A model generated the notes under the pieces. It was not told the origin of the DNA. It searched no databases and saw only the letters and a list, made by a program, of their open reading frames with translations. 33,782 nucleotides of DNA. Source: SIG452 sp045631485 (lineage in GTDB: Bacteria > Bacillota > Clostridia > UMGS1840). Within the stretch, counting starts at the first letter, position 1, and each line of letters opens with the position of its first letter. Both the position numbers and the translations under genes were made by a program. This document shows, piece after piece, positions 23,454-31,196 of this stretch. The stretch lies in the NCBI GenBank assembly GCA_045631485.1, contig JAZQUU010000027.1:1-33782 (forward strand), written 5' to 3'.

Positions 23454-24664
23454 GAAAATTCTTTTCAATCTTTGCGGTCTTGCTGCTTTTTGTAACCGTG
23501 TTGCCTTTATCGGGATGTGAAACCGAAACCGAAGCACTCACCTTGAATGTGTATAACTGGGGTGAGTATATTTCCGACGGCTCGGAAGATTCTTTGGATG
23601 TCAACGAAGAATTTGAGCGTTACTGTCGGGACGAACTTGGGATGGATGTTACGGTCAATTACACCACCTATGCCAGCAACGAAGATATGTATAACAAGCT
23701 AAAAAGCGGTTCCACCACCTACGATGTGGTGATTCCTTCCGAGTATATGATTGAAAAAATGATTGGGGAAGATATGCTCTCTCCCATCAATTTCGAGAAT
23801 ATCCCCAATTTTTGCAATATTGCGCCCGAATTTAAAAATCTGTTCTATGACCCCCAAAACCTGTATTCCGTGCCGTACACCTTCGGAATGGTGGGTATCA
23901 TTTACAACGATACTATGGTGAGTGAGGAAGATTTAGGCAGCTGGGATCTCCTCTGGAACGAGAAATACAAAGGGAAAATTCTGCAGTTTAACAATCCCCG
24001 TGATGCATTCGGCACCGCCATTTATTGGGCAGGTGAAGACGTCAACTCCACCGACCCCAAAGTGTGGCAGGATGCGGTGGAAAAACTGAAACTGCAAAAG
24101 CCCCTGGTTCAAAGCTATGTAATGGACGAAATTTTCAATAAAATGAAAAACGGTTCTGCCGCCGTTGCTCCCTACTATGCAGGGGACTACCTCACTATGT
24201 ATGACGATAATGACAGCTTGGGTTTTTACTATCCCGAGGAAGGCACCAATGTGTTTGTGGATGCGATGTGCATTCCCAAATGTGCCAAAAACCAAGAATT
24301 GGCGGAAATTTATATCAACTTTATGCTCTCAGAGGAAGTTGCTATTGCCAATGCGGAATATATCGGCTACGCTTCTCCCAATCTGTTGGTACGAGAAAAT
24401 GAGGACTATATCGCCTGTATGCTGGACTGGAACGAGAACGCCATTGACATTCTCTACCCCCAAAAAGATGCAGGACTTATCACCGAATATTATCAGAGCT
24501 TAGACCCCGACACTCTGGCTCTCCAGAACAGTCTTTGGGAAACCTTAAAAATTGAAAACGCCGTGGAACCCTGGATTTATATTACCTCCGGCGGCATAGT
24601 GTTGGTGTTGCTGGGATATTTTATCTTTAGTTATTGTCGCAAAAAATACAGAGATAACTATTAA
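23450..24664 (+). CDS. potD: Spermidine/putrescine-binding lipoprotein PotD with C-terminal membrane anchor
   Basis: 404 residues. Lipoprotein signal with lipobox LSGC (C23), then a family 1-type periplasmic-binding fold: LNVYNWGEYIS, TTYDVVIPSEYMI, VPYTFGMVGIIYN, NGSAAVAPYYAGDY and VDAMCIPK. It captures polyamines for PotABC. The C-terminus adds a hydrophobic helix (about 376-395) followed by basic residues (CRKKYRDNY), so the protein would be anchored at both ends, which is not typical of PotD. It overlaps potC by 4 bp and is therefore translationally coupled. Confidence 0.93.
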   Translation: MRKFFSIFAVLLLFVTVLPLSGCETETEALTLNVYNWGEYISDGSEDSLDVNEEFERYCRDELGMDVTVNYTTYASNEDMYNKLKSGSTTYDVVIPSEYMIEKMIGEDMLSPINFENIPNFCNIAPEFKNLFYDPQNLYSVPYTFGMVGIIYNDTMVSEEDLGSWDLLWNEKYKGKILQFNNPRDAFGTAIYWAGEDVNSTDPKVWQDAVEKLKLQKPLVQSYVMDEIFNKMKNGSAAVAPYYAGDYLTMYDDNDSLGFYYPEEGTNVFVDAMCIPKCAKNQELAEIYINFMLSEEVAIANAEYIGYASPNLLVRENEDYIACMLDWNENAIDILYPQKDAGLITEYYQSLDPDTLALQNSLWETLKIENAVEPWIYITSGGIVLVLLGYFIFSYCRKKYRDNY

Positions 24665-24780
24665 CGGCTTGAAAAATGGCGCATAATGTGCGAAGTTCAC
24701 CGCTCGGCGTACACAAAGTACGCCTTCGGGATTCACTTTCCCCATTCTGCATCCATTTTTCTTCACCTCACTTTATATGA
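24664..24780 (+). repeat. Family D palindromic element, copy 1
   Basis: GGCTTGAAAAATGGCGCATAAT, then CACCGCTCGGCGTAC...GTACGCCTTCGGG, then CATTCTGCATCCATTTTTC. The ends are imperfect inverted repeats. It starts at the potD stop codon. Confidence 0.65.
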
Positions 24781-24785
24781 GAAAA

Positions 24786-24825
24786 AAAAAAGACGAGAAT
24801 CTTCTGCCAGAATCTCGTCTTTTTA
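24786..24825 (+). terminator. Terminator of the pot operon
   Basis: AAAAAGACGAGAATCT, loop TCTGCC, AGAATCTCGTCTTTTT, one internal mismatch. The arms make it potentially bidirectional. Confidence 0.85.
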
Positions 24826-24835
24826 TATTTCATTC

Positions 24836-25075
24836 CGTGAGGCGCAGAAAAATCAGGTTGAAATTGGGAAAGCGAACCCGCAGGGGTTATCCGAAGGACG
24901 CCGAGAGAGGAGATTAACGGATTCGTACACCGTATAGGAGAGCGTTGTTTGGCAAGGTGCAGAAAAAGGGCATAGAATTTGCAAACTGAACCGAAGGGTT
25001 ACCCGAAGGCGTACATTGGTACGCCGAGAGGTGAAGTTTGTGAATAGCAAAAGGCATTCAAATCAAATTGTTTGT
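24836..25075 (-). repeat. Family D palindromic element(s), copy 2, inverted and composite
   Basis: On the minus strand CACCTCTCGGCGTACCAATGTACGCCTTCGGG is followed by CTATGCCCTTTTTCTGCACCTTG, and a second, more degraded half ends AACCTGATTTTTCTGCGCC. It looks like two family D elements in tandem or nested. The 490-bp gap between potD and purC contains only this, copy 1 and two terminators. Confidence 0.55.
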
Positions 25076-25096
25076 AAAACAATTTCACCTTAAAAT

Positions 25097-25127
25097 AAAA
25101 AGGCACAGGATAAAACCTATGCCTTTT
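25097..25127 (-). terminator. Terminator of purC
   Basis: On the minus strand AAAAGGCA-TAGG, loop TTTTAT, CCTG-TGCCTTTTTA, with one mismatch, then T-rich sequence. Confidence 0.8.
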
Positions 25128-25154
25128 GCGTTCTATGTTTCTTTTTCAAGCCTA

Positions 25155-25838
25155 TTATCTGTTAAGAATTAACTTTGTTAATTCGATGGGAGAAACAATT
25201 TCGCCGTCTTTATAAACTCTCATATTACCGGAAGCAATTTCGTCAATCAAAATAACTTCGTCGTTGTTGTAACCGAATTCAAATTTGATATCCCATAAAT
25301 CCAGACCGATGGTTTTTAAATCGTCTGCCACGATTTTGGTGATTTTTAAGGTCTGTTCTTTCATATCTTCAAACATTTTGGGGCTCATAACGCCTAATGC
25401 TGCCAGACCTTCGCCGGTTACCAGCGGATCGCCTTTTTCGTCATTTTTGAAAGTACATTCCACATAGCCGCCTTCCAAAACGGTGCCGTCTTCAATGTAT
25501 TCACCGTATCTTCTGATGAAGCTGCCGGTTGCAACCAGTCTGCAGATTACTTCCAAGCCGTGACCAAACACTTTACCGGGAAGCACTTCCATGGTAGCAT
25601 CTTCCACATTTGCAGATACATAGTGAGTTTTGATGCCTGCTTTTTTTAATAAATCAAAATAATAGATAGAAGTTCTTAAGTTTTCTCTGCCGATGCCTTC
25701 GATGGTTAAACCAACGGAATTTTCGCCGGGGTCAAACACACCGTCTTTACCGGTGCAATCGTCTTTGAATTTTAACAGCACGTTGCCGTTATCTAAGCTG
25801 AACACGTCTTTGGTTTTGCCTTCGTAAATTTTTTTCAT
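25155..25838 (-). CDS. purC: Phosphoribosylaminoimidazole-succinocarboxamide synthase (SAICAR synthetase)
   Basis: 227 residues of the ATP-grasp-like SAICAR synthetase fold. It ligates aspartate to CAIR in de novo purine synthesis. Motifs: KKIYEGKTKDVF at the N-terminus (ATP loop), EVICRLVATGSFIRRYG, DLWDIKFEFGY and ILIDEIASGNMRVY. Length is normal. AAGGGG precedes the ATG on the minus strand, and a promoter lies at 25888-25916. It stands alone between terminators rather than in a pur operon. Confidence 0.95.
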   Translation of the reverse strand: MKKIYEGKTKDVFSLDNGNVLLKFKDDCTGKDGVFDPGENSVGLTIEGIGRENLRTSIYYFDLLKKAGIKTHYVSANVEDATMEVLPGKVFGHGLEVICRLVATGSFIRRYGEYIEDGTVLEGGYVECTFKNDEKGDPLVTGEGLAALGVMSPKMFEDMKEQTLKITKIVADDLKTIGLDLWDIKFEFGYNNDEVILIDEIASGNMRVYKDGEIVSPIELTKLILNR

Positions 25839-25887
25839 TGGTTCGTACCCCTTTTCTTTTTTAGAAATCAGATTTTAAACTGCTCTT

Positions 25888-25916
25888 ATTTTAGCATATT
25901 TATTTGAAGAATTCAA
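25888..25916 (-). promoter_or_regulatory. Predicted promoter of purC
   Basis: On the minus strand TTGAAT (25911-25916) and TAAAAT (25888-25893), 17-bp spacer. No PurR box or purine riboswitch is evident in the roughly 45-nt leader. Confidence 0.65.
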
Positions 25917-26041
25917 TATTTTTTGTTTATAAAATTTCCATTTTTTTAAATTTTATGAATTTTTCCACAGAATTTGGAAGCAAAACCAAAAAAAATCGTG
26001 TAAATTGAATAAGAAATGGGAAGAAAAAAGTGGAATTTCGG

Positions 26042-26070
26042 TTGACATTTTAGTGGATTTGGTATAAAAT
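26042..26070 (+). promoter_or_regulatory. Predicted promoter of fucI
   Basis: TTGACA (26042-26047) and TAAAAT (26065-26070), 17-bp spacer. TATAAA overlaps the -10. Confidence 0.75.
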
Positions 26071-26076
26071 AAAACT

Positions 26077-26100
26077 GATAGTACAAACTATTTGATAGTA
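26077..26100 (+). promoter_or_regulatory. Possible operator between fucI promoter and gene
   Basis: GATAGTA is repeated at 26077-26083 and 26094-26100, and ATAGT-ACAA-ACTAT (26078-26091) is an inverted repeat. Its place just after the transcription start would suit a repressor. The regulator is unknown. Confidence 0.4.
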
Positions 26101-26131
26101 AAATTTTATCATATAAACGGAGGAAAAAACT

Positions 26132-27925
26132 ATGGCAGAAAACAGATTAATCGGCTCTTACCCCGTAATCGGCATCCGTCCCACCATTGATGGCAGACGC
26201 GGTGTGTTAAAGGTAAGAGAATCTTTAGAAGATCAGACCATGAATATGGCAAAAGCAGCTGCAAAACTGTTCACCGAAAACTTAAAATATTCCAACGGGG
26301 AACCCGTGAAAGTTGTTATCGCAGACACCACCATCGGCCGTGTGGCAGAAGCAGCAGCTTGTGCAGATAAATTCAAAAAAGAAGGCGTTGATATCACCTT
26401 AACCGTTACTCCCTGCTGGTGCTACGGTTCCGAAACCATGGATATGGACAAAAACACCATCAAAGCAGTTTGGGGCTTTAACGGTACCGAAAGACCCGGT
26501 GCGGTTTATCTGGCGGCAGTGTTGGCAGGTCACGCTCAGAAAGGCTTACCTGCATTCGGCATCTACGGACACGACGTTCAGGATGCAACCGACACCTCTA
26601 TCCCCGCAGACGTTCAGGAAAAACTGTTACGTTTCGGCCGTGCAGCTATCGCAGCAGCAACCATGAGAGGTAAATCCTACCTGCAGATTGGTTCTATCTG
26701 TATGGGTATCGCAGGTTCTATCATTGACACCGATTTCATCGAAGAATATCTGGGTATGAGAGTGGAATCTGTTGACGAGGTAGAAATCATCAGACGAATG
26801 ACCGAAGGCATCTATGATGAAAAAGAATACGAAAAAGCAATGGCTTGGGCGAAAGAAAAATGCAATATGGGCTTTGATAAAAACCCCGAAGATCTGCAGT
26901 TATCCGCCGAAGAAAAAGAAGAACAGTTTGCTTTCGTGGTAAAAATGATGTGTATCATCAAAGACTTAATGAATGGCAACAAAAACCTGCCCGAAGGCTG
27001 CGAAGAAGAAATGGTTGGTCACAACGCTATCGCAGCAGGCTTCCAGGGTCAGAGACAGTGGACAGACTTCTATCCCAACTGTGACTTCCCCGAAGCAATG
27101 TTAAACACTTCTTTCGACTGGAACGGAGCAAGAGAACCCTACATTTTAGCAACTGAAAACGACGTGTTAAACGGTATCGGTATGCTCTTTGGTAAACTCT
27201 TAACCAACCGTGCACAGATGTTTGCAGACGTTAGAACCTACTGGAGCGGTGATGCCGTGAAAAAAGCAACCGGTTATGATATTGAAGGCAAAGCAAAAGA
27301 AGCAGACGGTTTTATTCACTTAATTAACTCCGGTGCTTGCTGTCTGGATGCTTGTGGCGCAGTAAAAGACGAAAACGGCGAAGCAGTAATGAAACCCTGG
27401 TATGAAATGACCCAGGCCGATCAGGATGCAGTTATGGCTTCCACCACCTGGAATATGGCAGACTTAGGCTACTTCCGTGGCGGCGGTTTCTCCTCCAGAT
27501 TCTTAACCAAAGCACAGATGCCCGCAACTATGATTCGTTTGAACTTAGTAAAAGGATTAGGACCGGTTCTTCAGATTGCAGAAGGTTGGACCATTGACCT
27601 GCCCGATGATGTTTCTGATAAATTATGGAAACGTACCGACTACACCTGGCCCTGCACCTGGTTTGCTCCCAGATGTACCGGTGAAGGCGCATTCAAAACC
27701 GCTTATGACGTAATGAATAACTGGGGTGCAAACCACGGCGCAATTTCTTACGGTCATATCGGTGCAGACTTAATCACCCTCTGCTCCATCTTAAGAATTC
27801 CCGTATGTATGCACAACGTTCCCGAAGAAAAAATCTTCCGTCCTGCCGCTTGGAATGCATTTGGTATGGATAAGGAAGGTCAGGATTACCGTGCATGTGA
27901 AACCTACGGTCCTTTGTATAAATAG
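26132..27925 (+). CDS. fucI: L-fucose isomerase
   Basis: 597 residues, the normal length for FucI (E. coli 591), a Mn2+-dependent ketol isomerase converting L-fucose to L-fuculose (also D-arabinose to D-ribulose). Characteristic segments: GIRPTIDGRRGV at the N-terminus, TPCWCYGSETMDMD, GIYGHDVQDA, MGIAGSIIDTDF, the active-site region EPYILATENDVLNG and CTGEGAFKTAYDVMNNWGANH. CGGAGGAAAAAAC gives a strong ribosome site. No fuculokinase, aldolase or fucose transporter is in the window, so the rest of the pathway must be encoded elsewhere. Confidence 0.96.
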   Translation: MAENRLIGSYPVIGIRPTIDGRRGVLKVRESLEDQTMNMAKAAAKLFTENLKYSNGEPVKVVIADTTIGRVAEAAACADKFKKEGVDITLTVTPCWCYGSETMDMDKNTIKAVWGFNGTERPGAVYLAAVLAGHAQKGLPAFGIYGHDVQDATDTSIPADVQEKLLRFGRAAIAAATMRGKSYLQIGSICMGIAGSIIDTDFIEEYLGMRVESVDEVEIIRRMTEGIYDEKEYEKAMAWAKEKCNMGFDKNPEDLQLSAEEKEEQFAFVVKMMCIIKDLMNGNKNLPEGCEEEMVGHNAIAAGFQGQRQWTDFYPNCDFPEAMLNTSFDWNGAREPYILATENDVLNGIGMLFGKLLTNRAQMFADVRTYWSGDAVKKATGYDIEGKAKEADGFIHLINSGACCLDACGAVKDENGEAVMKPWYEMTQADQDAVMASTTWNMADLGYFRGGGFSSRFLTKAQMPATMIRLNLVKGLGPVLQIAEGWTIDLPDDVSDKLWKRTDYTWPCTWFAPRCTGEGAFKTAYDVMNNWGANHGAISYGHIGADLITLCSILRIPVCMHNVPEEKIFRPAAWNAFGMDKEGQDYRACETYGPLYK

Positions 27926-28052
27926 GCTTGAAAAATTGCGCATAATCCGTTAATCTCACCGCTCGTCGTACAATCAGTACGACTTCGGGAGGAGAAAACC
28001 GTTGGTTTTCTTTCGATTTCCGAATTCTGCATCAATTTTTCTGCGCCTTCAT
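27926..28052 (+). repeat. Family D palindromic element, copy 3
   Basis: The most complete copy: GGCTTGAAAAATTGCGCATAAT at the left, a central CGTCGTACAATCAGTACGAC hairpin and a second AAAACCGTTGGTTTT hairpin. At the right is ATTCTGCATCAATTTTTC, which is the inverted complement of the left end with an indel. It begins right after the fucI stop. Confidence 0.7.
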
Positions 28053-28067
28053 TCGTGAGGAAAAAAT

Positions 28068-28105
28068 AAAAAGACGAAATTCTTTTAGAATTTCGTCTTT
28101 TTTGT
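28068..28105 (+). terminator. Terminator of fucI
   Basis: AAAAAGACGAAATTCT, loop TTT, AGAATTTCGTCTTTTTT. An identical hairpin recurs at 28641-28675. Confidence 0.88.
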
Positions 28106-28153
28106 TTGGTGTGATTATCGTACATTGTAGGGGACGATGCCCACATCGTCCCG
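28069..28153 (+). repeat. Direct-repeat unit (terminator + family B hairpin), left copy
   Basis: The terminator hairpin, a GGTGTGATTAT linker, TACATT and the family B hairpin GTAGGG-GACGATG-CCCA-CATCGTC-CCG (28127-28153). The whole stretch is repeated, with one 10-bp indel and a few substitutions, at 28641-28735. Confidence 0.8.
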
Positions 28154-28187
28154 TGTTTGATTACAGCACGCCGTTTCTACATTTTTA

Positions 28188-28216
28188 TTGACAATTTTTT
28201 TCTTCTGTGCTACAAT
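28188..28216 (+). promoter_or_regulatory. Consensus promoter of the Cys-rich gene leader
   Basis: TTGACA (28188-28193) and TACAAT (28211-28216), 17-bp spacer, placing the start near 28223, exactly at the leader's closing stem. Confidence 0.85.
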
Positions 28217-28222
28217 GAAAAA

Positions 28223-28380
28223 GCAAAGAAATTGAATACGAAACTCGATAAGGGAAAATACTTTGGTAAAAAGTGTTTTCTCTATCTTTGATATTCCCTT
28301 GTCGGGTTGTTCAATTTCTTTGCAATCGGAGAGACACTTTTTCGGTGTGTCTTCAATTGAGGACACACCTTTTTATTTTT
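28223..28380 (+). promoter_or_regulatory. Structured attenuator-like leader RNA upstream of the Cys-rich gene
   Basis: GCAAAGAAATTGAA (28223-28236) pairs perfectly with TTCAATTTCTTTGC (28310-28323). Inside, CTCGATAAGGGAA (28244-28256) pairs with TTCCCTTGTCGGG (28294-28306) with two G-U. The apical region contains ACTTT/AAAGT. Downstream, GGTGTGTC (28344-28351) and GACACACC (28362-28369) form a terminator ending in TTTTTATTTTT. AGACAC (28332-28337) can instead pair with GTGTCT (28347-28352), excluding the terminator. It matches no riboswitch consensus I know. Confidence 0.7.
28344..28380 (+). terminator. Conditional terminator of the Cys-rich gene leader
   Basis: GGTGTGTC...GACACACC enclosing the palindrome TCAATTGA, followed by TTTTTATTTTT and, at once, by the GGAGGG ribosome site at 28381-28386. 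Confidence 0.8.
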
Positions 28381-28393
28381 GGAGGGATTTTCT

Positions 28394-28642
28394 ATGATTA
28401 TTGATATTACGGGGATTGAGTTAATTCCGGGAAATGGTGGCAAAGATTGTCCCGGTAACGGCGAGAATGGTAATGAATGTTGCTGTGATGAGTGTAATTA
28501 TTTGGGCTGTTGTCTAAACTATCATCGAAAAAAGCCCTGCAATGAATGTGCTATGTTAGAATGTCCTCGAAACGAAAATATCACTTTGAGATTAGAAACC
28601 ATCGAAAAAATCCAAGATTATCTGGATAATTATGATAAATAA
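28394..28642 (+). CDS. Cys-rich small protein of unknown function
   Basis: 82 residues with 12 cysteines, 11 of them between residues 31 and 59: CCCDEC, LGCCLNYH and KKPCNECAMLEC, a pattern suited to metal or Fe-S/Zn binding. The N-terminal 30 residues are Gly/Asn-rich (IPGNGGKDCPGNGENGNE) and the C-terminal 20 are a predicted helix (LRLETIEKIQDYLDNY). There is no signal peptide and no transmembrane segment. ATG 28394 has GGAGGG 7-12 bp upstream, so the gene is clearly meant to be translated. It is expressed from its own promoter and structured leader and is flanked by direct repeats. I do not recognise the family; a metal-responsive role is only a guess. Confidence 0.75.
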   Translation: MIIDITGIELIPGNGGKDCPGNGENGNECCCDECNYLGCCLNYHRKKPCNECAMLECPRNENITLRLETIEKIQDYLDNYDK

Positions 28643-28735
28643 AAGACGAAATTCTTTTAGAATTTCGTCTTTTTTGTTTTGGTGTGATTATTGTATAGAT
28701 AATACATTGTAGTGGACGATGCCCACATCGTCCCG
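28641..28735 (+). repeat. Direct-repeat unit (terminator + family B hairpin), right copy
   Basis: The terminator hairpin AAAAGACGAAATTCT/AGAATTTCGTCTTTT (28641-28675) ends the Cys-rich gene and begins at its stop codon. The same linker and a family B hairpin at 28709-28735 (one substitution in GTAGGG) follow, reaching the stop of the convergent DMT gene. Confidence 0.8.
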
Positions 28736-28739
28736 TTGT

Positions 28740-29606
28740 TTACTGTTTCTGCAGATATAATACCGCAAAGATTACTAAAAAAATTCCCAAAATTCCAAAC
28801 ACCGACGGGATTTCGCCAAAGAAACATGCACCGCACAAGGTGGCAACCACCGGTTCTGCCGTGGCGATGACCGATGCTTTGGCAGGCGGTGTATGCTCTA
28901 ATCCCTTGGTGTAGCAATAATATGCTGCCGAACCTGTGATGATGCCATACACCAAAAGAAGCCAAATACTTTGGGGAGCGGCAGTAAGAATCCCAACCGT
29001 GTGAGAGGGCGTAATTAAAAAGAAAGAACCAACCGTTGCCACCAAAAAGGTGTAGGTGATAACCGTTAAGGTATCATATTTTTTTAAGGCAAATTTTGCG
29101 AAAATGGAATAGAGGGCATAGCCGAATCCTGCTCCAAGGCCCCAAAGAAGACCTTGGGGGGAGATGGTACCGCCACTGTCCAACACGCCCGATACCGCCA
29201 CGCATCCCAAAAATGCCATGAAAAGCGCCAACAGTTTTTGGTGAGTAATTTTCTCCCGAAAAAACAGGCAGGACATTCCCATGACGAAAAAGGGAGCGGT
29301 GTATAAGAGAATTGCCGCTACCGACAGAGAAGAATAGTTCATAGTCTGAAAGTAGCACAGATTAAAGAACACAAAACTGAAAAAACCCGTTCCCAAAAAG
29401 TACCAAAGATGACGGATTTTGATTTTTAATTTTTTCGGATTGGTAAGGATAAGCAGAGCAAATAAGCTTACTGCCGTCACCAAAGACCGAAGTGCCACAA
29501 GCTCTGCCGAAGTGTAGCCGTAGGGAGTTAAGTATTTTACAAATATGCCGATGATTCCCCAAAATACGGCAGCTAAAAGAATCATCAGTGTGGAAAGTGA
29601 TTTCAT
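28740..29606 (-). CDS. DMT superfamily (EamA) transporter
   Basis: 288 residues, two EamA repeats, about ten hydrophobic helices. The N-terminal LLAAVFWGIIGIFVKY and the second-repeat LLWGLGAGFGYALYSIFAKF are typical drug/metabolite exporter signatures, as is PVVATLCGACFFGE in the last pair of helices. The substrate is not predictable; relatives export amino acids, nucleosides or riboflavin. It is convergent with the Cys-rich gene and lies 27 bp downstream of the flavoprotein gene, so possibly in the same transcript. The ribosome site (AAAGGA) is rather far (11 bp) from the ATG. Confidence 0.85.
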   Translation of the reverse strand: MKSLSTLMILLAAVFWGIIGIFVKYLTPYGYTSAELVALRSLVTAVSLFALLILTNPKKLKIKIRHLWYFLGTGFFSFVFFNLCYFQTMNYSSLSVAAILLYTAPFFVMGMSCLFFREKITHQKLLALFMAFLGCVAVSGVLDSGGTISPQGLLWGLGAGFGYALYSIFAKFALKKYDTLTVITYTFLVATVGSFFLITPSHTVGILTAAPQSIWLLLVYGIITGSAAYYCYTKGLEHTPPAKASVIATAEPVVATLCGACFFGEIPSVFGILGIFLVIFAVLYLQKQ

Positions 29607-29633
29607 TTTTTTCAGAATCCTTTTTAGAACCTT

Positions 29634-31196
29634 TTAAAATGGTTTATATTGACTCATAATTTTCACGGCAATTTTCAAGCCGTCCACCGCCGCAGACACA
29701 ATGCCGCCTGCATAGCCTGCCCCTTCTCCGCAAGGGTATAAGCCCGTGGCTTTCTCCGATTGGAGTGCTTCGTTTCGCAGAATGCGTAGCGGTGAGGAAG
29801 TTCGGGTTTCCACTCCCGTAAACACGCAACCCTGGCTTAAAAAGCCGGGCATTTTTCTATCGAAGGCTTGCAAACCCTCTCTTAATGCATCGGTGATAAA
29901 AGCGGGAAACAGTGTATCAAAATTCACTTCACTAACGCCCAATGAATAGGTGGGTTCGGGGTAGGAACCAACGGGTTTTACTCCCGTAAAATCAAAGGAT
30001 GTGCTAAAGGGTGCACGATTGTTGGCACCTGCCAATTGGTATGCCTTTTTTTCTAAATTTTCAATAAAATGTAACCCGTCAAACAAGTCGTCTCCAAAAT
30101 CTTCGGGAGAAACGGACACACATAATGCAGAATTGGAATTTTTGCCGTCACGGGCAAGGTAGCTCATGCCGTTCACCAAAACGGATTCCTCTTCTGATTG
30201 GCTGGGCACCACCACGCCTCCGGGGCACATACAAAAGCTATACGCCGTATGTCCGTTTTGGCAGTGATGAAACACCTGATAATCTGCCGCACCCAAATTG
30301 GGATGTCCCGCAAATTTTCCGTATTGAATTTTATCAATGGTTTCTCTGAAATGCTCCACTCTGGCACCCACCGAAAAGGATTTTTGCGATAAGGTGATTC
30401 CTTTTTCGTGCAACAGATAATACACATCTTTGGCACTATGCCCCGTTGCCAAAACCACCACGGATGCAGGGATTTTTTCGGTGCCGTTTACGGTAACGGA
30501 GGTGATTGCTCCGTTTTTTAGTTGGATATCAGTCAAACGGGAGCGAAATTGAAAGAAACCGCCCAAACGGATAATTTCTTCTCGCAGACTTTTTACGCAG
30601 GTTCTTAGTTTATCCGTGCCGATATGAGGCTTTGCCTGATAGGCAAGATGGGGTAAATTACTGTGTTCTGCCAGTAAACGAACCACTTCGGAAGAGAGGG
30701 GGTCATTGATACGGGTGGTGAGCTTTCCGTCGGAAAAGGCACCGGCACCACCCTCGCCAAACTGCACATTGGATTCTTTGTTTAAAGGGTTTCCACTAAA
30801 GAAACCGTCCACGGTTTTCACTCGTTCTTCAATGGGTTCTCCACGCTCCAACACAATGGGAGCGTAGCCGTTTTTCGCCAGTAAATAAGCGCAAAAAAGA
30901 CCGCCCGGACCTGCACCAACCACCACGGGACGGTTGGGAAGCTTTTCGTCACCATAGGTGACAGATAGTTTTTTCTCTTGGTAGGGGGCGGTTTTTTTCT
31001 TGATTTTCGGCGGTATTTTCGTATCTTCCACCAAAAAAGTATATACAAATGAGATGTCCTCTTTTTTGCGGGCATCTACCGATTTTTTATAAACAGAAAT
31101 TTTTCCTTTGGGGAAATAGGTGTTTTTAAGATGTGAAATTGCTTCCTCGTCCGTATAAGATACGGGAAGCTTTACATCCTTTACTAAAAAAATCAT
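29634..31196 (-). CDS. FAD-dependent oxidoreductase (NAD(FAD)-utilising dehydrogenase family)
   Basis: 520 residues. The N-terminal about 85-residue module (IFLVKDVKLP...) precedes a Rossmann FAD site VVVGAGPGGLFCAYLLA and VLERGEPIEERV. FGEGGAGAFSDGKL, a VVLATGHSAKDVY segment and the C-terminal CGEGAGYAGGIVSAAVDGL complete the family pattern. These proteins are widespread in Clostridia and of unknown reaction. ATG 31196 is used: GGAGG lies 10 bp upstream, and it overlaps the tadA stop as ATGA, so translation is coupled to tadA. A longer reading back to 31226 lies within tadA. Confidence 0.88.
   Translation of the reverse strand: MIFLVKDVKLPVSYTDEEAISHLKNTYFPKGKISVYKKSVDARKKEDISFVYTFLVEDTKIPPKIKKKTAPYQEKKLSVTYGDEKLPNRPVVVGAGPGGLFCAYLLAKNGYAPIVLERGEPIEERVKTVDGFFSGNPLNKESNVQFGEGGAGAFSDGKLTTRINDPLSSEVVRLLAEHSNLPHLAYQAKPHIGTDKLRTCVKSLREEIIRLGGFFQFRSRLTDIQLKNGAITSVTVNGTEKIPASVVVLATGHSAKDVYYLLHEKGITLSQKSFSVGARVEHFRETIDKIQYGKFAGHPNLGAADYQVFHHCQNGHTAYSFCMCPGGVVVPSQSEEESVLVNGMSYLARDGKNSNSALCVSVSPEDFGDDLFDGLHFIENLEKKAYQLAGANNRAPFSTSFDFTGVKPVGSYPEPTYSLGVSEVNFDTLFPAFITDALREGLQAFDRKMPGFLSQGCVFTGVETRTSSPLRILRNEALQSEKATGLYPCGEGAGYAGGIVSAAVDGLKIAVKIMSQYKPF

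Noticed and set aside
24686..24937. Plus-strand open frame of 83 codons after potD
   Set aside because: It lies within two family D repeats and crosses the operon terminator; no protein signature.
28115..28366. Minus-strand open frame opposite the Cys-rich gene leader
   Set aside because: It is antisense to a palindrome-rich RNA leader and family B repeat; open frames arise from the symmetry, with no ribosome site.
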